DNA of 64,000 nucleotides from Sweltsa coloradensis (lineage: Eukaryota > Arthropoda > Insecta > Plecoptera > Chloroperlidae): positions 1-64,000 of the forward strand of contig JAMZAV010006256.1 of assembly GCA_024449915.1 (NCBI GenBank), read 5' to 3'. Of the stretch, positions 34,100-44,927 are shown in pieces (position 1 is the first letter of the stretch; each line of letters opens with the position of its first letter). Under the pieces are notes generated by a model. That model worked only from the letters and a program-made list of their open reading frames with translations. It ran no database searches and was not told the origin of the DNA. A program made the position numbers and the translations under genes.

Positions 34100-35035
34100 T
34101 GTAAGGGAATTTCGTTATAGGCTACGTAGGCCTACCGTTAATTGTAATAAATAAATTGAAAGTTTTTTTAAGGTTTAGTTAGGTTTTTCAATTTTAAAAC
34201 TGTGTTTGACCTAGTGGTATTTATGAAACAAGTACCCTAGGCCCTAAGTAGGCCTATTCTCTAGCTGTCTTATTTTTTTTTCCAAACATGTGGCATGTCT
34301 TGCATGTGAACATGCGTGGTTTTGATGTATTTTTCAATGAGTTTTTTTGTAAATAGGCTAGTGCCTAAATAAGTCTGAAAAATCTGAAAAGAATTCACAT
34401 TTTATTTTAGCTTGATTTGTCCTACAATAGGCCATCTAAAACATGTTACTGGCGTCCATATTAATAGAATTAGAGTGCTGTTCTGACTAAGCCCCTCATT
34501 TGTCCCGTTTTTTTTTGCCCCATTGGCAGGGCTTTTTGATTTGAGTAAAGCTAATCAACTAAATAGGGTAAAAAAAAAAAATTGTTTAAATAAGCTTAAC
34601 TTGCTTGATGAAGCAAAAGTGTTGAAAATTGTCCTGTTTTAAAATCACCGTATGCTTAATTTAAAGCAATTTTTGCTGCAATTATCTCAAATAATGGTTT
34701 AGATAAAAGTTCTTTAATAGTTTTTGTTTACTTTGTAGGCATGCTTATATTAGCACTTCCTATTGATATTAACAAAAATTTCATCAAACGAGATTGGTTC
34801 AGTACATATTTGTGACCATATCCACTTGTTAGTACATGAAACTCGGTATGCCCGATAAGCACCAAGATTAGTGTCGTCTGATGGAGGTGGCACAAACTGA
34901 CATTGCAAACACTGAAACACTGTTTAAGCTGAAATATTTAACCATTTTGTTATTTTTTATTAGCACAATGAGCACTTACACATTACTCTAAAACTCTAAC
35001 TCCAAAAACTAAAAGTGGGATGCTGACACAAATAA
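34100..35035. other. Unassigned AT-rich stretch
   Basis: No frame with a recognised motif, tandem repeat or inverted repeat partner was seen. A few TAGGCCTA-type motifs occur near 34120-34260. Confidence 0.4.
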
Positions 35036-35039
35036 GTAC

Positions 35040-35335
35040 TAGGGTGACGTTATGTGCCTTTCGTGATGGAGTATTGCGTAAATTGTATTCTACTAGTACT
35101 AGCAAAACAAGTATATTTCACTAACCTTTTTACGCCCTGGTACGCTTCAGAGGGCGTCGGGGCGTCGCGACGCCGCTATAACGTTGATAAAGATGCTTGA
35201 TGTGATTATCTCGTGCACCTCTCGTGATTGAGAATTGCGGTGAACTGTAATTCATTAAGAATAGCAATACTACAAGGTTTTTGCACCCACCTTGCTGGCT
35301 TGGTGTGCTGCAAAGGGTGTTGAGAGCGTTGTAAG
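35040..35335 (-). repeat. Left array of the ~167-bp repeat with GGCGTCGCGACGCC core
   Basis: One clear unit in minus orientation is centred on the palindrome at 35161-35174. It has CTTCAGAGGGCGTCGG beside it, GATAAAGATGCTT on one side and TCGTGATGGAGTATTGCG on the other. A second, decayed unit extends to about 35335. Confidence 0.65.
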
Positions 35336-35799
35336 TGAGTTAAAATGTTGTTTTAAAGGGCACTCAACAGTAGAGTTATCAGTGCCGTGTCAATTGTATT
35401 GGAATTTTCCAAGATTGGTGGTCATTTTCCTTGTGGATCCACCATTTTTTTAGGCAAGGCGCCTAGGTTGCCCAAAATCACGATAGCGCAAAACACGAAA
35501 TTTAATTCTCTGGAGCAGTCACTTTATAATTTAATGAAGTCCGTAAGACGCAAGACAAGGTGTTCCATCAATGACGCAGGTCATGCAGTTTGTTGTTTTA
35601 GTGAAACACATGAATGTGTAATTTTAGAAACAACATAAGTACAAAAAGTAAGTTCTGAGATAATCAAATACAACCTTCTAGATTCTCTTATACATGTTCA
35701 TAAATGAATATTTTTCTTTCCCTGATCATTAGTATTACTAAACACATTATAAAAAATTAAAATTGGGAAGAATTTTTATATTCACCTGTATATTTTCAT

Positions 35800-36135
35800 T
35801 TAAAACTAAAAATAATGTTGTTTCTAAAATTATATATTTTTTTTTTAAAAAATGAAGGTGATTGTCAGGTAGTTAATGAAAACACAATTGCTTATTATCT
35901 AAACACTTTTTTTTAATTATATGGTATGTTTGGCAACAAGTTAAAATGGTTTAAATTAAATTTTAAAAAAGTTTTTAAATGCAAAGTTAGGTTGTTTCTA
36001 ATATAATTAACATTTTTGGGAAATGAGGGTGATTTGTCAGGTATTTAATGAGTAATCAAAATGCTTATTACAAAAAAAAACTTTTTTATTTCTAAAGGCA
36101 TATATTGCACAAGTTGGTAATGGTTTTGTTCTAGT
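35800..36135 (+). repeat. Two tandem AT-rich units of ~175 bp
   Basis: Both units share GTTGTTTCTAA, a TTTTTTAAAAAATGA/TTTTTGGGAAATGA block, GGTGATTGTCAGGTA (second GGTGATTTGTCAGGTA), TTAATGA and GCTTATTA. They end in ACAAGTTAAAATGG/CACAAGTTGGTAATGG. A partial third unit may lie near 36400 (TAGGTTGTTTCTA). The array occurs only in the left arm of the large inverted repeat. Confidence 0.65.
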
Positions 36136-37674
36136 TTTTTGAGTAATAGCTAATAATGCCGTTGAATTCAATCAGGATCGTTGTCCCGTTCAATTATTAA
36201 GTGCACAGCTGATGACACAAGTCAACACTGCTTTTTGAAATTTGGTTACACGATGCATACACGGCCTTTAAAATGACTGACATGAAAATATTTGACAGTA
36301 ATTTTTAGAAACTACTATAAGTCCATTGACTATATGTTGTTTGCTAAAATGACTTTTTCAAAATAACTATTGGGAAGACCCATCGAAAAATGATGTGAAT
36401 GAAATTAGGTTGTTTCTATACCGAACTGTCCGTAAGGTCGATCTAAATATGAAAAAAAATAAAACCGAAATCGAAAATGGACTTATGTTTTTCTAAAATT
36501 ACAACATTCTATCGCAAATTAAAACCGATTCAATTCGTTACTAGGCAGTATGTCTTTGTGTCATCTGTGTATTTTTGTATGTGTTTGCAAGAATGGTATT
36601 GGGCAAGCTCTCTTTATTCCTTACATTTGAACACATGTTGCCAGTACTGTAAAAGCGATATTGAGTGTTTTTATTCAAATTAAATTTGTATAGCCCCCCT
36701 TTTAATAAAAATAACTTATAATATCTTTGTAAGTGGAGATTGTTAAGCATTATGCAGATGTCGTTTATTAGATAAGAAGAAGGCTTTCAATAAGTTACCA
36801 ATTTTATTTGTCTTGTTCACATGCGTAATGGCTCGCACTTTTAAACATTATAACTAAGGTAAGCTTATTATAAATTGCGTTGATTTTAGTTAAATCTCTT
36901 ATCTCATACAAATACTACTTACCATAGATAAACTATGGCATCTCAGTTTTAGTAGTAGTGGGTTTCTCTTTATCATGATATTTGTGGAGTCCCGTGTGTG
37001 CATATTTGTTCGGATAGAAGTATTGAAAGTGGTATCATTCCCCAAAATATTTTCCCTTGTGAAGTACTGATTCAGAAAAGTGATGGTGGGGATCTGGGAC
37101 AAAACGCGACTGGAAGGAGTGAGGGGTGGGGGTTTAAAATGTGTTAAAAATTCTTTTTAAATGTAATCAATACTTTCTTTCCAACTCATTTTTTCTACCT
37201 TCTAAATTGTTTTTTATTTATTTTTAGCATTTTTAACCTAATTTAACTTATATTTCAATAATCATCTATTGACGCCATATTGGATTCAAAATTGGCGGAA
37301 AATAAATGTATAGTTTCTTAAATTCTGCACATAGTCGTGTGGGATATCCAGGATTAAGTGGTATTTAACGTTCTACCAATATTGGATACGATAACTAATT
37401 CAGGTCAATGGTTGTCACTAAAAATACCATACCTTGATTTGACTTGTAGACCAGTTGTCTTAACCCGATTTTCTTCAACAATAGTACATTAATTTTTATT
37501 TGCCGTTGCAATATTTTTGTTATATTTTATTGCAGAGTACAAAATATGTATGACATGGCATTATGATAAAGGTAAATTACTCCAACACAATATCACGTTC
37601 AATAGTATTAATATATATTTTACACCATAAATGGAACAAACAAACTTTCGAAATTAGAATTATTATTCTCGCAG

Positions 37675-38900
37675 TTACAGTTCCTCAGTCGGTCCCTCTT
37701 CGTCATCTGTTTCATTATTACTTTGTTCATCCACCAACCTATCTCCTCCCGTTTTCTGTGAACCTTTCATGTCAGCTAAACATGAGCATTTTCGGTACTC
37801 GCAGATGTCTATTCATTACTACTTGCAGGGTGGTAACATTTTAAGTTACCACAAGAACACCGACTAATATTCAACAGTTTCTTCAGGCTCGTAAGGGAGT
37901 CATACATTACTGCTCATACATTATCATCATCTTGTCCATCAAACGTCTGTTTACGCTTGTGGTATACTAGGGTTTGCAACTGCGATTGCTTGATAATGCG
38001 CTCTTCGTGATGCTGGTCGTAGTGCAGCTTGAGTCGGTGGCATAACTTAAATGCCTTCCTACTTGCGTTTTCTTAAAAACCACCATCGTAACTCTCTGGT
38101 AGAGTATTTATTTTTGGGCACTTGTCAAGTACAACAGACACAGTATGTATTCTTCAAGGGACCTCGATATGTATCTTCTCCAATATTGGTTTCTGTTCCA
38201 CCTAGTTGATGCAAGGTCTTCCCAGGACATTGTCATCAGCAGCTACAAACCTGTTTTCCAGAACTGGTCTTATATTTAAAAAAAACAGAAATGAACCATT
38301 TGTCAGCTCCAGAAAGAGAATGCATTTCTGAGTAAAGCAACACTCGTTTTTGTCCCCAATTTTCAAAATTTTTCGTAATGAATTCGGCGTTGTTTAACCC
38401 CTTGTTAACCTAATAGAATCTTTGGGAGTTGTTGAATATCGATGTGTAGCCAACACTAGAAATGATCGTGTCAGGAGTGATATAGTCAAGAACTGAGGCC
38501 CCTCTTTCGGTGCAATGTAGTGCATGGAGAATAGTTTCGTGTCGGCCTCATCTTGGATGTGCTTAAGCGTTTGTCGACAAGAAGTTTAGTGGCTTTTGCA
38601 ATGTTGCAGTCAGAAACCACACATTTCATCCAAGTCTGTAGCCACTTTTAATATACTATTTTACTCAACAATTCTGTAATAGAATCTTTTATTTTTGAAA
38701 TGGACATAGTTTGTTTAGAGTGACCGTTTTATTATTTGTGTGAGGTTCTATTTGTACTGAAGGGGGGGCTTTCCAGCTGCGTTTTGGTTTCTTGTGATTT
38801 TTTTTTAGCGATTTTTCTCAACATCGGTATCAAATACAACAGGACCCTGAGAAAACTCCCATAACTTTGAAAAGACTTTTCTTACAAAACTGATCTTCCA
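37675..38900 (-). pseudogene. Left-arm copy of an uncharacterised EADT/PPT-RAHYQ-type protein gene
   Basis: Minus-strand pieces in three frames give a consistent series: GPVVFDTDVEKNR (near 38840), HIQDEADTKLF (near 38555), a FLTI...RSFLVLATHRYS block (near 38470), EMHSLSGADKW (near 38320), EEYILCLLYLTSA (near 38155), STRELRWW (near 38100), MPPTQAALRPASRRAHYQAI (near 38040-37985), RCSCG and KCSC near 37860-37790. It ends in an acidic tail NNETDDEEGPTEEL with a stop at 37675-37677. A CAATAAAA poly(A) signal lies about 140 bp further. I recognise the motif series from large uncharacterised proteins of many corals, molluscs and echinoderms, but cannot give a function. The acidic DTDV-like stretch and Cys pairs hint at a nuclease-like or metal-binding protein, which is inference only. 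At least four frame breaks are present. Confidence 0.55.
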
Positions 38901-39379
38901 GAATCTGAAATTGTCCTGGTGTCCTTTGCAATCTTTAATGCGTGTATTGCTGCCATCCATCTACAATCCCAACAGATATTTCAGAGTTGGGATTATCAAT
39001 TTGGATTACTAGTTCTGTTATCGTCAGCTTGCAGGATTCTTTTGGATTGCGTGTGTCTTCCAAATGATTCGTTATCTCTCACTTTTGAATGTGACCTGGT
39101 CATGGTCCAATTCATTTTCCAAACATAACTGCAGGGACAGCCGATAGCTTTGTATTTACCGATATATCTTTTTAGTCTATTTTTCGCAGAGGATGGCATA
39201 AGACCAAGAACACACGATTGAAAAGATTCCTGTCTTTTTTATTGACAACACCCTGTTGTGGTATTTAACTTTTACTTTCTTTAACATAGTCCTTAACACA
39301 GTCTCAACTTGTGTTTGTGGAACTGTTATCCCAGAAATTAACAGTAATGCACTGATACGCTTCACGAACGAATTTCTGA

Positions 39380-40150
39380 TAGTGCCTAGCACCAAGGGTC
39401 AGGCACTTCATGCAACCGAAAAGAGGGACTCATGTTCCTTGACTATCTTCACTTCCAGACACTGACGTTCAGTGTTGGCTATCACATCGATATTTCACAA
39501 CTCCAAAATCATTCTTATATCTGTTTTAACAGAGGTTAAACCACGTCGAAATTTCAGTACGAAAATTTCTGAATGCAATGGTGACAAAACAGAGTTGCTG
39601 CTTTACGCGAAATGCATTTCTTTCTGGAGCTGACATTACTGATTCATTTTCTGGTAAATCTAAGACCAGAATTTCTGGAAACAGGTTTGTATAGACTGCT
39701 GACATGTCCCTGGAAGCCCTTGCATCACTAGGCGGATAAAAACAATTATGAGAAGAAACGTATCGAGTTCTGAGAAGTACATAATTATGCTCTGTGTACT
39801 TGGCGAGTGCCACCCAATAATACTTAAGTGAGTAACGATGGTGTTTTGGTTTGTTTGTTTTTTGTTTTTTGTTTTTTACGAAAAAGCAAGTATAAGGCAT
39901 AAGTATGCCACCGACTCAGCTGCACTACGCCCAGCTATCAGAGACTCATTTCAAGGCATTGATTTGGTAGGCAATCGCGATGTTGCAAACCCTGCGTATA
40001 CCACAGTAGGCTCTAACAGAACTTGGATGGACTATGGATGATGATAAAATCGTAGTGAGCACAGTAATGTATACATCCCTTGCGGTGCCTGAAGAACTGT
40101 TGATATAGTGTACGATGTTCTTGTGCTAATCAAATGTATTGAAATATAGA
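39380..40150 (+). pseudogene. Right-arm copy of the same uncharacterised protein gene
   Basis: Plus-strand pieces mirror the left-arm gene: LTIFTS followed, in the next frame, by PDTDV and LSHRYF (near 39440-39500); RNAFLSGADITDSFSGKSKT across a frame break (near 39600-39665); LEALASLGG (near 39712); a remnant of the RELRWW block (near 39835); then MPPT.QLHYAQ in decayed form of the PPT-AAL block (near 39905), ending in a LKNC/EELL-like remnant near 40095. The acidic C-terminal tail and stop of the left copy are missing here. A 124-codon minus-strand frame at 39526-39900 lies antisense to it and is not the gene. The two copies point away from each other, with their upstream ends towards the centre of the palindrome. 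Confidence 0.5.
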
Positions 40151-41179
40151 ATGAAAAAATCTATTGACTTCAGTTTTGTTGGATGTCATTTTAGTGATGT
40201 CATAGCCTTTGTACTCTGCAGTAAAAAATAACTAAATATTGGCAATGCAGCATAAAATTTAATGTATATTTTGAAGAATCGGTAAGACAACTGTCTACAG
40301 TCAAATCAAGGTCGATATTTGGTACTTTTAGTGATAACCACTGCCGCTGAAACAGTTCTCTTATCCATATTGGTGACATTTAATACCTTTATCTGATATC
40401 CCACACGAACTATTGTGCGGAATTTTAAGAAATATTATTTTCCGCCATTTTGAATCCAATATGGCGGTCAATTTAATGATTTATTGAATTATATTCAGTT
40501 AAATATAGTGGTTAAAAAGCTAAAACAACTAAACAATTTGAATTGTAGAACAAAATGAGAAACATAATTTGATTAGATTTACAAAATTTCGACATATTAA
40601 CCCCCACCCCTCACCCCTTCCAGTCGCGTGTCCCAGATCCCCACCATCACTTTTCTGAATCAGGTATCTCTCACAGGATAAAAAATGATACCTACTCTCA
40701 ATACTCTAATCACAAACTTGGGCACACGGATTAGTTTTTAACAAAACCCACTATAGGAAATAAAGTTCAGCTGTGTCTTCTTTGTCAATTACCTCTCGGC
40801 CGCCTCTCGTCAATTCTCCAGTAACCAAGAGCCGCATGGAAAATTAATCATCATCATTCACGATCGTTGTTCTACGAAAACCATTTTATGTAAAAATGAT
40901 CTGCCTCATTGGTTTGCAATCTTGCCATACTCTTGGGATAAGAAAATGTAAGTTGGTTTTGGAGATGTACGATAGAACTACTATTCGGCTTGTACTAGAC
41001 GTGCAAAAACTCGATTTGAGAATAAAATACATTAATAACTTATACCTTGGTAATGTAGGCTAATACTAACTTAAAAGATATTATAAAATAAAAATAATAT
41101 TTTTCTTTACAATGATGCCATATTAGCCCTAATATTTTATGTTATTTATTATTTATAAAGTTGTTATTGAAAACTTGTT

Positions 41180-41740
41180 AATGACGTCGCGACGATCCCG
41201 ATGTCCTCTGCATTTGTCCTGATAGGTATAGGTGTAAAATATGTGTAGTGTATCACAAATAGAGAACGAGTTTACCGCGCACTATCTGACGAATGTGTCG
41301 CGAGATAAAAATCAGGAACTTATCACGTTATAATATACGTTCGCGACGCCACCGACGCCCTCTGAAGCGTACCAAACCTGCAAGGTGGGTTGCAAAAACC
41401 TGTATGCTATTACTTTATAGAATACAGTTTACCTTACCGCAATACTCGTTCACGAAAGGTGCACAAAATAAAGAAATGAAGCATCTTTATCAACGTTATG
41501 GGCGTCGCGACGCCCCCGACGCCTCTGAAACGTACTAGGAACCTGCAAGGTTGGTGCAAAAACCTTGTTGCTTATAAGGTATTTTAATAGGATACTTTAC
41601 CAAACCGCAATACTCTATCACGAAGGTGCACGAGATAACAAAATTAAACGTCTTTATCAACGTTAAATTTTCGTCTCGACGCTCTCGATGCCTCTGAAGC
41701 GGACCAGTACCGTCAAGGACAGTGCAAAAAACTTGTAGCT
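41180..41740 (+). repeat. Right array of the ~167-bp repeat, about four units
   Basis: Units start near 41185 (decayed), 41323, 41492 and 41658. Each has CAACGTTA, a GGCGTCGCGACGCC-type palindrome (best at 41500-41515), GACGCCTCTGAAGCGTACC, CCTGCAAGGT, TGCAAAAACC, ACCGCAATACTC, ACGAAAGGTGCAC and CATCTTTATCAACG. Orientation is opposite to the left array at 35.0-35.3 kb. Confidence 0.75.
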
Positions 41741-41741
41741 A

Positions 41742-42112
41742 CTAGGGAAACGCCAAAGTCGTTGTTAGACGAGTGAGTGAGCATTGTGTTGAGTAACCGG
41801 TAACATTTCTTTCTTTCCCTTACTTAGGCCTCCCTATAGCTAATCAATAGCTACGTGGAGCATTTGTTGGCCTAAACTATGGCCTAAACCTTTTACACAA
41901 CTCCCGACCAAATCTACCATTAAGCAAGACCCGGCAGTCACACGGAATATTCAGTTGTGAAGACTGCCAACAACAGCAACCTCCGCACAGTGATTTCCAC
42001 CAATTACCCTATATTTATACGAATAATAATTATCAAACTTAAATGCAATGTTCCCGGGTACTCACCACATGCTCGCTCACTCGTCTAACTACGACTTTGG
42101 CTGTTTTCCTAG
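41742..42112. mobile_element. CTAGGG-type hairpin MITE, copy 0 (long interior)
   Basis: The ends read CTAGGGAAACGCCAAAGTCG and, reverse-complemented, CTAGGAAAACAGCCAAAGTCG-like text. The similarity continues through TTGTTAGACGAGTGAGTGAGC and ends at a GAGTACCCGG block (GAGTAACCGG on the left). The interior of about 240 bp is not found in the other copies. It is inserted in the array of 167-bp repeats. Confidence 0.75.
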
Positions 42113-42180
42113 TCTAGTTGGCTAAAGCGCCTTGTAGCCGAAATGTGGCAGACGTGGGTTCAATCCCTGGTCGTAAAGAT
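42112..42180 (+). mobile_element. tRNA-like SINE head
   Basis: An A-box-like TAGTTGGCTAAAGCGCC is followed 36 bp later by a B box, GGTTCAATCCC (42157-42167). The order and wording resemble a tRNA-Thr-like gene with a damaged anticodon arm. It lies directly beside the MITE end. A body of up to ~300 bp may follow to 42480, but no clear tail is visible. Confidence 0.5.
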
Positions 42181-42514
42181 TTTTGTGTTTCTAGATTGTA
42201 TTAAAAAATAATGAACATGATGTTTTTGAAATGCATATAACGCAGTGTAGTACAATCACTGTTGGGGCAATAGGAGCCTACTATGGTAACATAGCCATAC
42301 GAAATACGTGAAAACATTATTGCAAGGTTTACTCAATCTACGAGCGGAATTATGGGGTAACCTTGCGTGCCACCATTCGACAGACTTGCATGGCACGGCA
42401 TTACACGGCCATGCGAAAAACAAACAAAAATATATTTCAAAATCTAAAACATTGTCGTTAAAATAATTTCAAACTTTTGGAGGTCTATCCTATTTTTCAG
42501 TTTATCATTTCTTG

Positions 42515-42645
42515 TAGGCTTAAATCGCAATGAATCTTGCTGATTTTGTTAGTCAGTTCTCAATAAACCTCGTACCGGATGTCTGTTTACAAAATTTCAG
42601 CGCAATCTGTTTTCACAGTCGATTCGCTGATTTTCCAACGTCACA
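42515..42645 (-). repeat. Inverted fragment of the 43-48 kb composite repeat
   Basis: On the minus strand it contains CAGCGAATCG, GCGCTGAAATTTTG, AACAGACATCCGGTACGAGG and GCTAACAAAATCAGC-like text, then CATTGCGATTTAA. The same series is found in the forward units from 43037 on. Confidence 0.65.
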
Positions 42646-42739
42646 CTACACACCACACACACGCACAGCACGCAGAAAAAACAATTAGGGCCGTTAAGTC
42701 CGAATGAATCACTACGTTCGATACGCTCACTCGTTCAAT

Positions 42740-42930
42740 TACTTCATAGCAGTTTACCGCAATACTCTATTCACAAAAGTAAAAAAACAAGCGAGATACA
42801 AAAATCATCCCTACTTAAAATCGTTATAGGGCGTTCGGGGGGGGGCGACGATTCAGGCGCCCCCTCCTGCAAGCATGGACCTGCATGGAGTGTGCAAAAA
42901 AACTAGTATCCTATACTACCTAATAGAATA
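42740..42930 (+). repeat. Separated unit of the ~167-bp repeat
   Basis: It shares TTTACCGCAATACTCTATTC, AAATCGTTATAGGGCG, a broken CGACG...GGCGCCCC core, CTGCAAGCATGGACCTGCA and GTGCAAAAAAACTAG with the array at 41.2-41.7 kb. It lies about 1 kb away from that array because the MITE and the SINE-like sequence sit between them. Confidence 0.65.
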
Positions 42931-43311
42931 TAACTTTCTTAATGCCACCAACCACTCTGCCAACATGGCAAAACGCGTTTTTCACCTTCCCTGGAAGTAC
43001 AATCATACTTTTGAGGGTTTTCAGACCCGGTATTGTTAAACGAGGGACGGAGCGACCAAGTGTCCTCCATTCAACTCGAACGGCTCTCATTCTGTGGATT
43101 CCTGTCTGTCTGTCTGTCTGTACGTCGAAAATCAGTCCGACCCGCTAACAGATTGGGCTGAAATTTTAAAAAGACATCCGGTACAAGTTTATTGAGAACT
43201 GCTAACAAAATCAGCTAGATCCATTGCGATTTAATCCCACAATAAATAAAAATGTGATTTTTTAAATATCGAAAGCATTTTTTTTAGTAGCAGCTAGCGG
43301 GACACAATCAC

Positions 43312-43381
43312 GTGGCTTGCATGGCCTATTGGTAAGCATGTAGCCTACCGCACGGAAAGGGGTTTGGGGTTCGATATCCGT
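43312..43381 (+). repeat. tRNA-like Pol III module, copy 1
   Basis: It has an A-box-like ATGGCCTATTGGTAAGC and a B-box-like GGTTCGATATCC (43368-43379, one base longer than consensus). It is flanked by TGGCTTGC and GTTAG. Confidence 0.5.
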
Positions 43382-43544
43382 TAGGTCGAACTTTTTTATA
43401 TTTTTACACACACATATAATTTTTGAGGGTGTTAAATGGGAAATAAAAATTAAAATGATTTTGTTTTAAACTTGGAAATCTGTTAATGTTTCACGCTAAT
43501 ACGTTTTGAACATGATTCGCATTTTAAATGTTCAATTAAAATAA

Positions 43545-43722
43545 CTAGGAAACGCCAAAGTCGTTGTTAAACGAGTGAGTGAGCCATATGTTTAAGTACC
43601 CGGGATTCCTCATACTGGGATAATCCAGCCTTGGGGATAAGGAAGGAAAGGGGAAGTTTTCCCCGGGGATTCAACACTGCTCACTCCCCCGTTTAACAAC
43701 GACTTTGGCGTTTCCCTAGTTA
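43545..43722. mobile_element. CTAGGG-type hairpin MITE, copy 1
   Basis: It is about 178 bp long with inverted ends of about 55 bp (CTAGGAAACGCCAAAGTCG and its complement at the right). The interior has CCTCATACTGGGATAATCC and GGAAGGAAAGGGG. Confidence 0.75.
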
Positions 43723-43992
43723 AACGAGGGAGCGGAGCGACCGATGTCTCCATTCAACTCGAATGGCTCTCATTCTGTGATTTTCTGTCTGTCTGTCTGT
43801 ACGTCGAAATCATCCGGACCGCTGAACAGATTGGGCTGAAATTTTAAACAGACATCTGGTACGAAATTATTGAGAACTGCTAACAAAATCAGCTAGATCC
43901 ATTGCGATTTAATCCTACAATAAATAAAAAAGTGAATTTTTTAAAAAATCGATGGCATTTGTTTAGTAGCAGCTAGCGGGGCCAAATCTACG

Positions 43993-44062
43993 TGGCTTGC
44001 ATGGCCTATTGGTTACATTTAGCCTACCGCTGGAGGGTTGAGGTTCGATACCCGTTAGCTCG
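43993..44062 (+). repeat. tRNA-like Pol III module, copy 2
   Basis: It has ATGGCCTATTGGTTAC and a perfect B box, GGTTCGATACC (44042-44052). Confidence 0.55.
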
Positions 44063-44214
44063 AACTTTTTTTTATTTTTACACCCACATATTATTTTTGA
44101 GGGGTGTTCAATGGGAAATAAAACTTAGGTGATTTTTTTATATTGGAAATTTGTTAATGTTTCACGCTAATACATTTTGAACACGATTCGCATTTCAAAT
44201 GTTCAATTTAAATA

Positions 44215-44392
44215 CTAGGGAAACCCCAAAGTCGTTGTTTAACGAGTGATGGAGCCATGTGTTGAGTACCCGGTATCATTCCTCATACTGGGCTAGATCC
44301 TTACGTATAGGGGAGGAAAGGGGATGTTCCCGGGTACTCAACACTTGGCTCACTCACTCACTCGTTTAACAACGACTTTGGCGTTTCCCTAG
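44215..44392. mobile_element. CTAGGG-type hairpin MITE, copy 2
   Basis: It has ends CTAGGGAAACCCCAAAGTCG and GACTTTGGCGTTTCCCTAG, with interior CCTCATACTGGGCTAGATCC and TATAGGGGAGGAAAGGGG. It is about 178 bp long. Confidence 0.8.
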
Positions 44393-44693
44393 TATATTTA
44401 AGCAAGAACATATGTTCGTTCATTGCATAATTAAACAAGGGAGCGGAGCGACCGAGTGTCTCCATTCAACTCAACGGCCTCATTCTGTGGATTCCTGTCT
44501 GTCCTGTACGTCGAAAATCAGCAGAACCGCTGAACAGATTGACTGAATTTTAAACAGACATCCGGTACGAAATTATTGAGAACTGCTAACAAAATCAGCG
44601 AGATCCATTTGCGATTTAATCCTACAATACAATAAAAATGTGATTTTTAAATATCGATACCATTTGTTAAGAGCAGCTAGCGGGACCATATTA

Positions 44694-44758
44694 CGTGGCT
44701 TGCGGGCCTATTTGGTAAGCATTTAGCCTACCGCACGGAGGTGAGGTTCGTAACCCGC
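44694..44758 (+). repeat. tRNA-like Pol III module, copy 3
   Basis: It has a decayed A box (GCGGGCCTATTTGGTAAGC) and a decayed B box (GGTTCGTAACCC, near 44744-44755). Confidence 0.45.
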
Positions 44759-44927
44759 AGTTCGAACTTTTTTTTATATTTTTACACCCACATATTATTT
44801 TGAGGGGTGTTGTAAGATGGGAAATTAAAACTTAGGTGATTTTGTTTTATTATGGAAATTTGTTTAATTTTCCACGTTAATACGTTTTTGAACACGATTC
44901 ATGCATTTCAAATGTTCAATTTAATAC

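Larger units (their letters stand above)
35040..41740. mobile_element. Large inverted repeat (~6.7 kb) with a gene remnant in each arm
   Basis: Paired landmarks show an imperfect palindrome centred near 38.9-39.0 kb. Outer arrays with the core GGCGTCGCGACGCC lie at 35040-35335 (minus) and 41180-41740 (plus). The arm block at 36940-37480 matches the reverse complement of 40245-40760 (for example GGTGGGGATCTGGGACA against TGTCCCAGATCCCCACC). The block at 37860-38560 matches the reverse complement of 39380-40150 and encodes the same protein. The left arm has about 1 kb extra between the array and the first block, and the right arm lacks ~200 bp of the gene's 3' end, so the arms have diverged independently. 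Whether this is one transposon with very long terminal inverted repeats, or two copies inserted head to head, cannot be decided from one locus. Confidence 0.7.

Noticed and set aside
39526..39900. 124-codon minus-strand open frame
   Set aside because: It is antisense to the right-arm gene remnant, whose plus-strand motifs (PDTDV, LSGAD, LEALASLGG) match the left-arm copy at DNA and protein level.
41180..41740. CRISPR-like array
   Set aside because: Units are contiguous ~167-bp repeats without unique spacers in eukaryotic DNA; this is a satellite.
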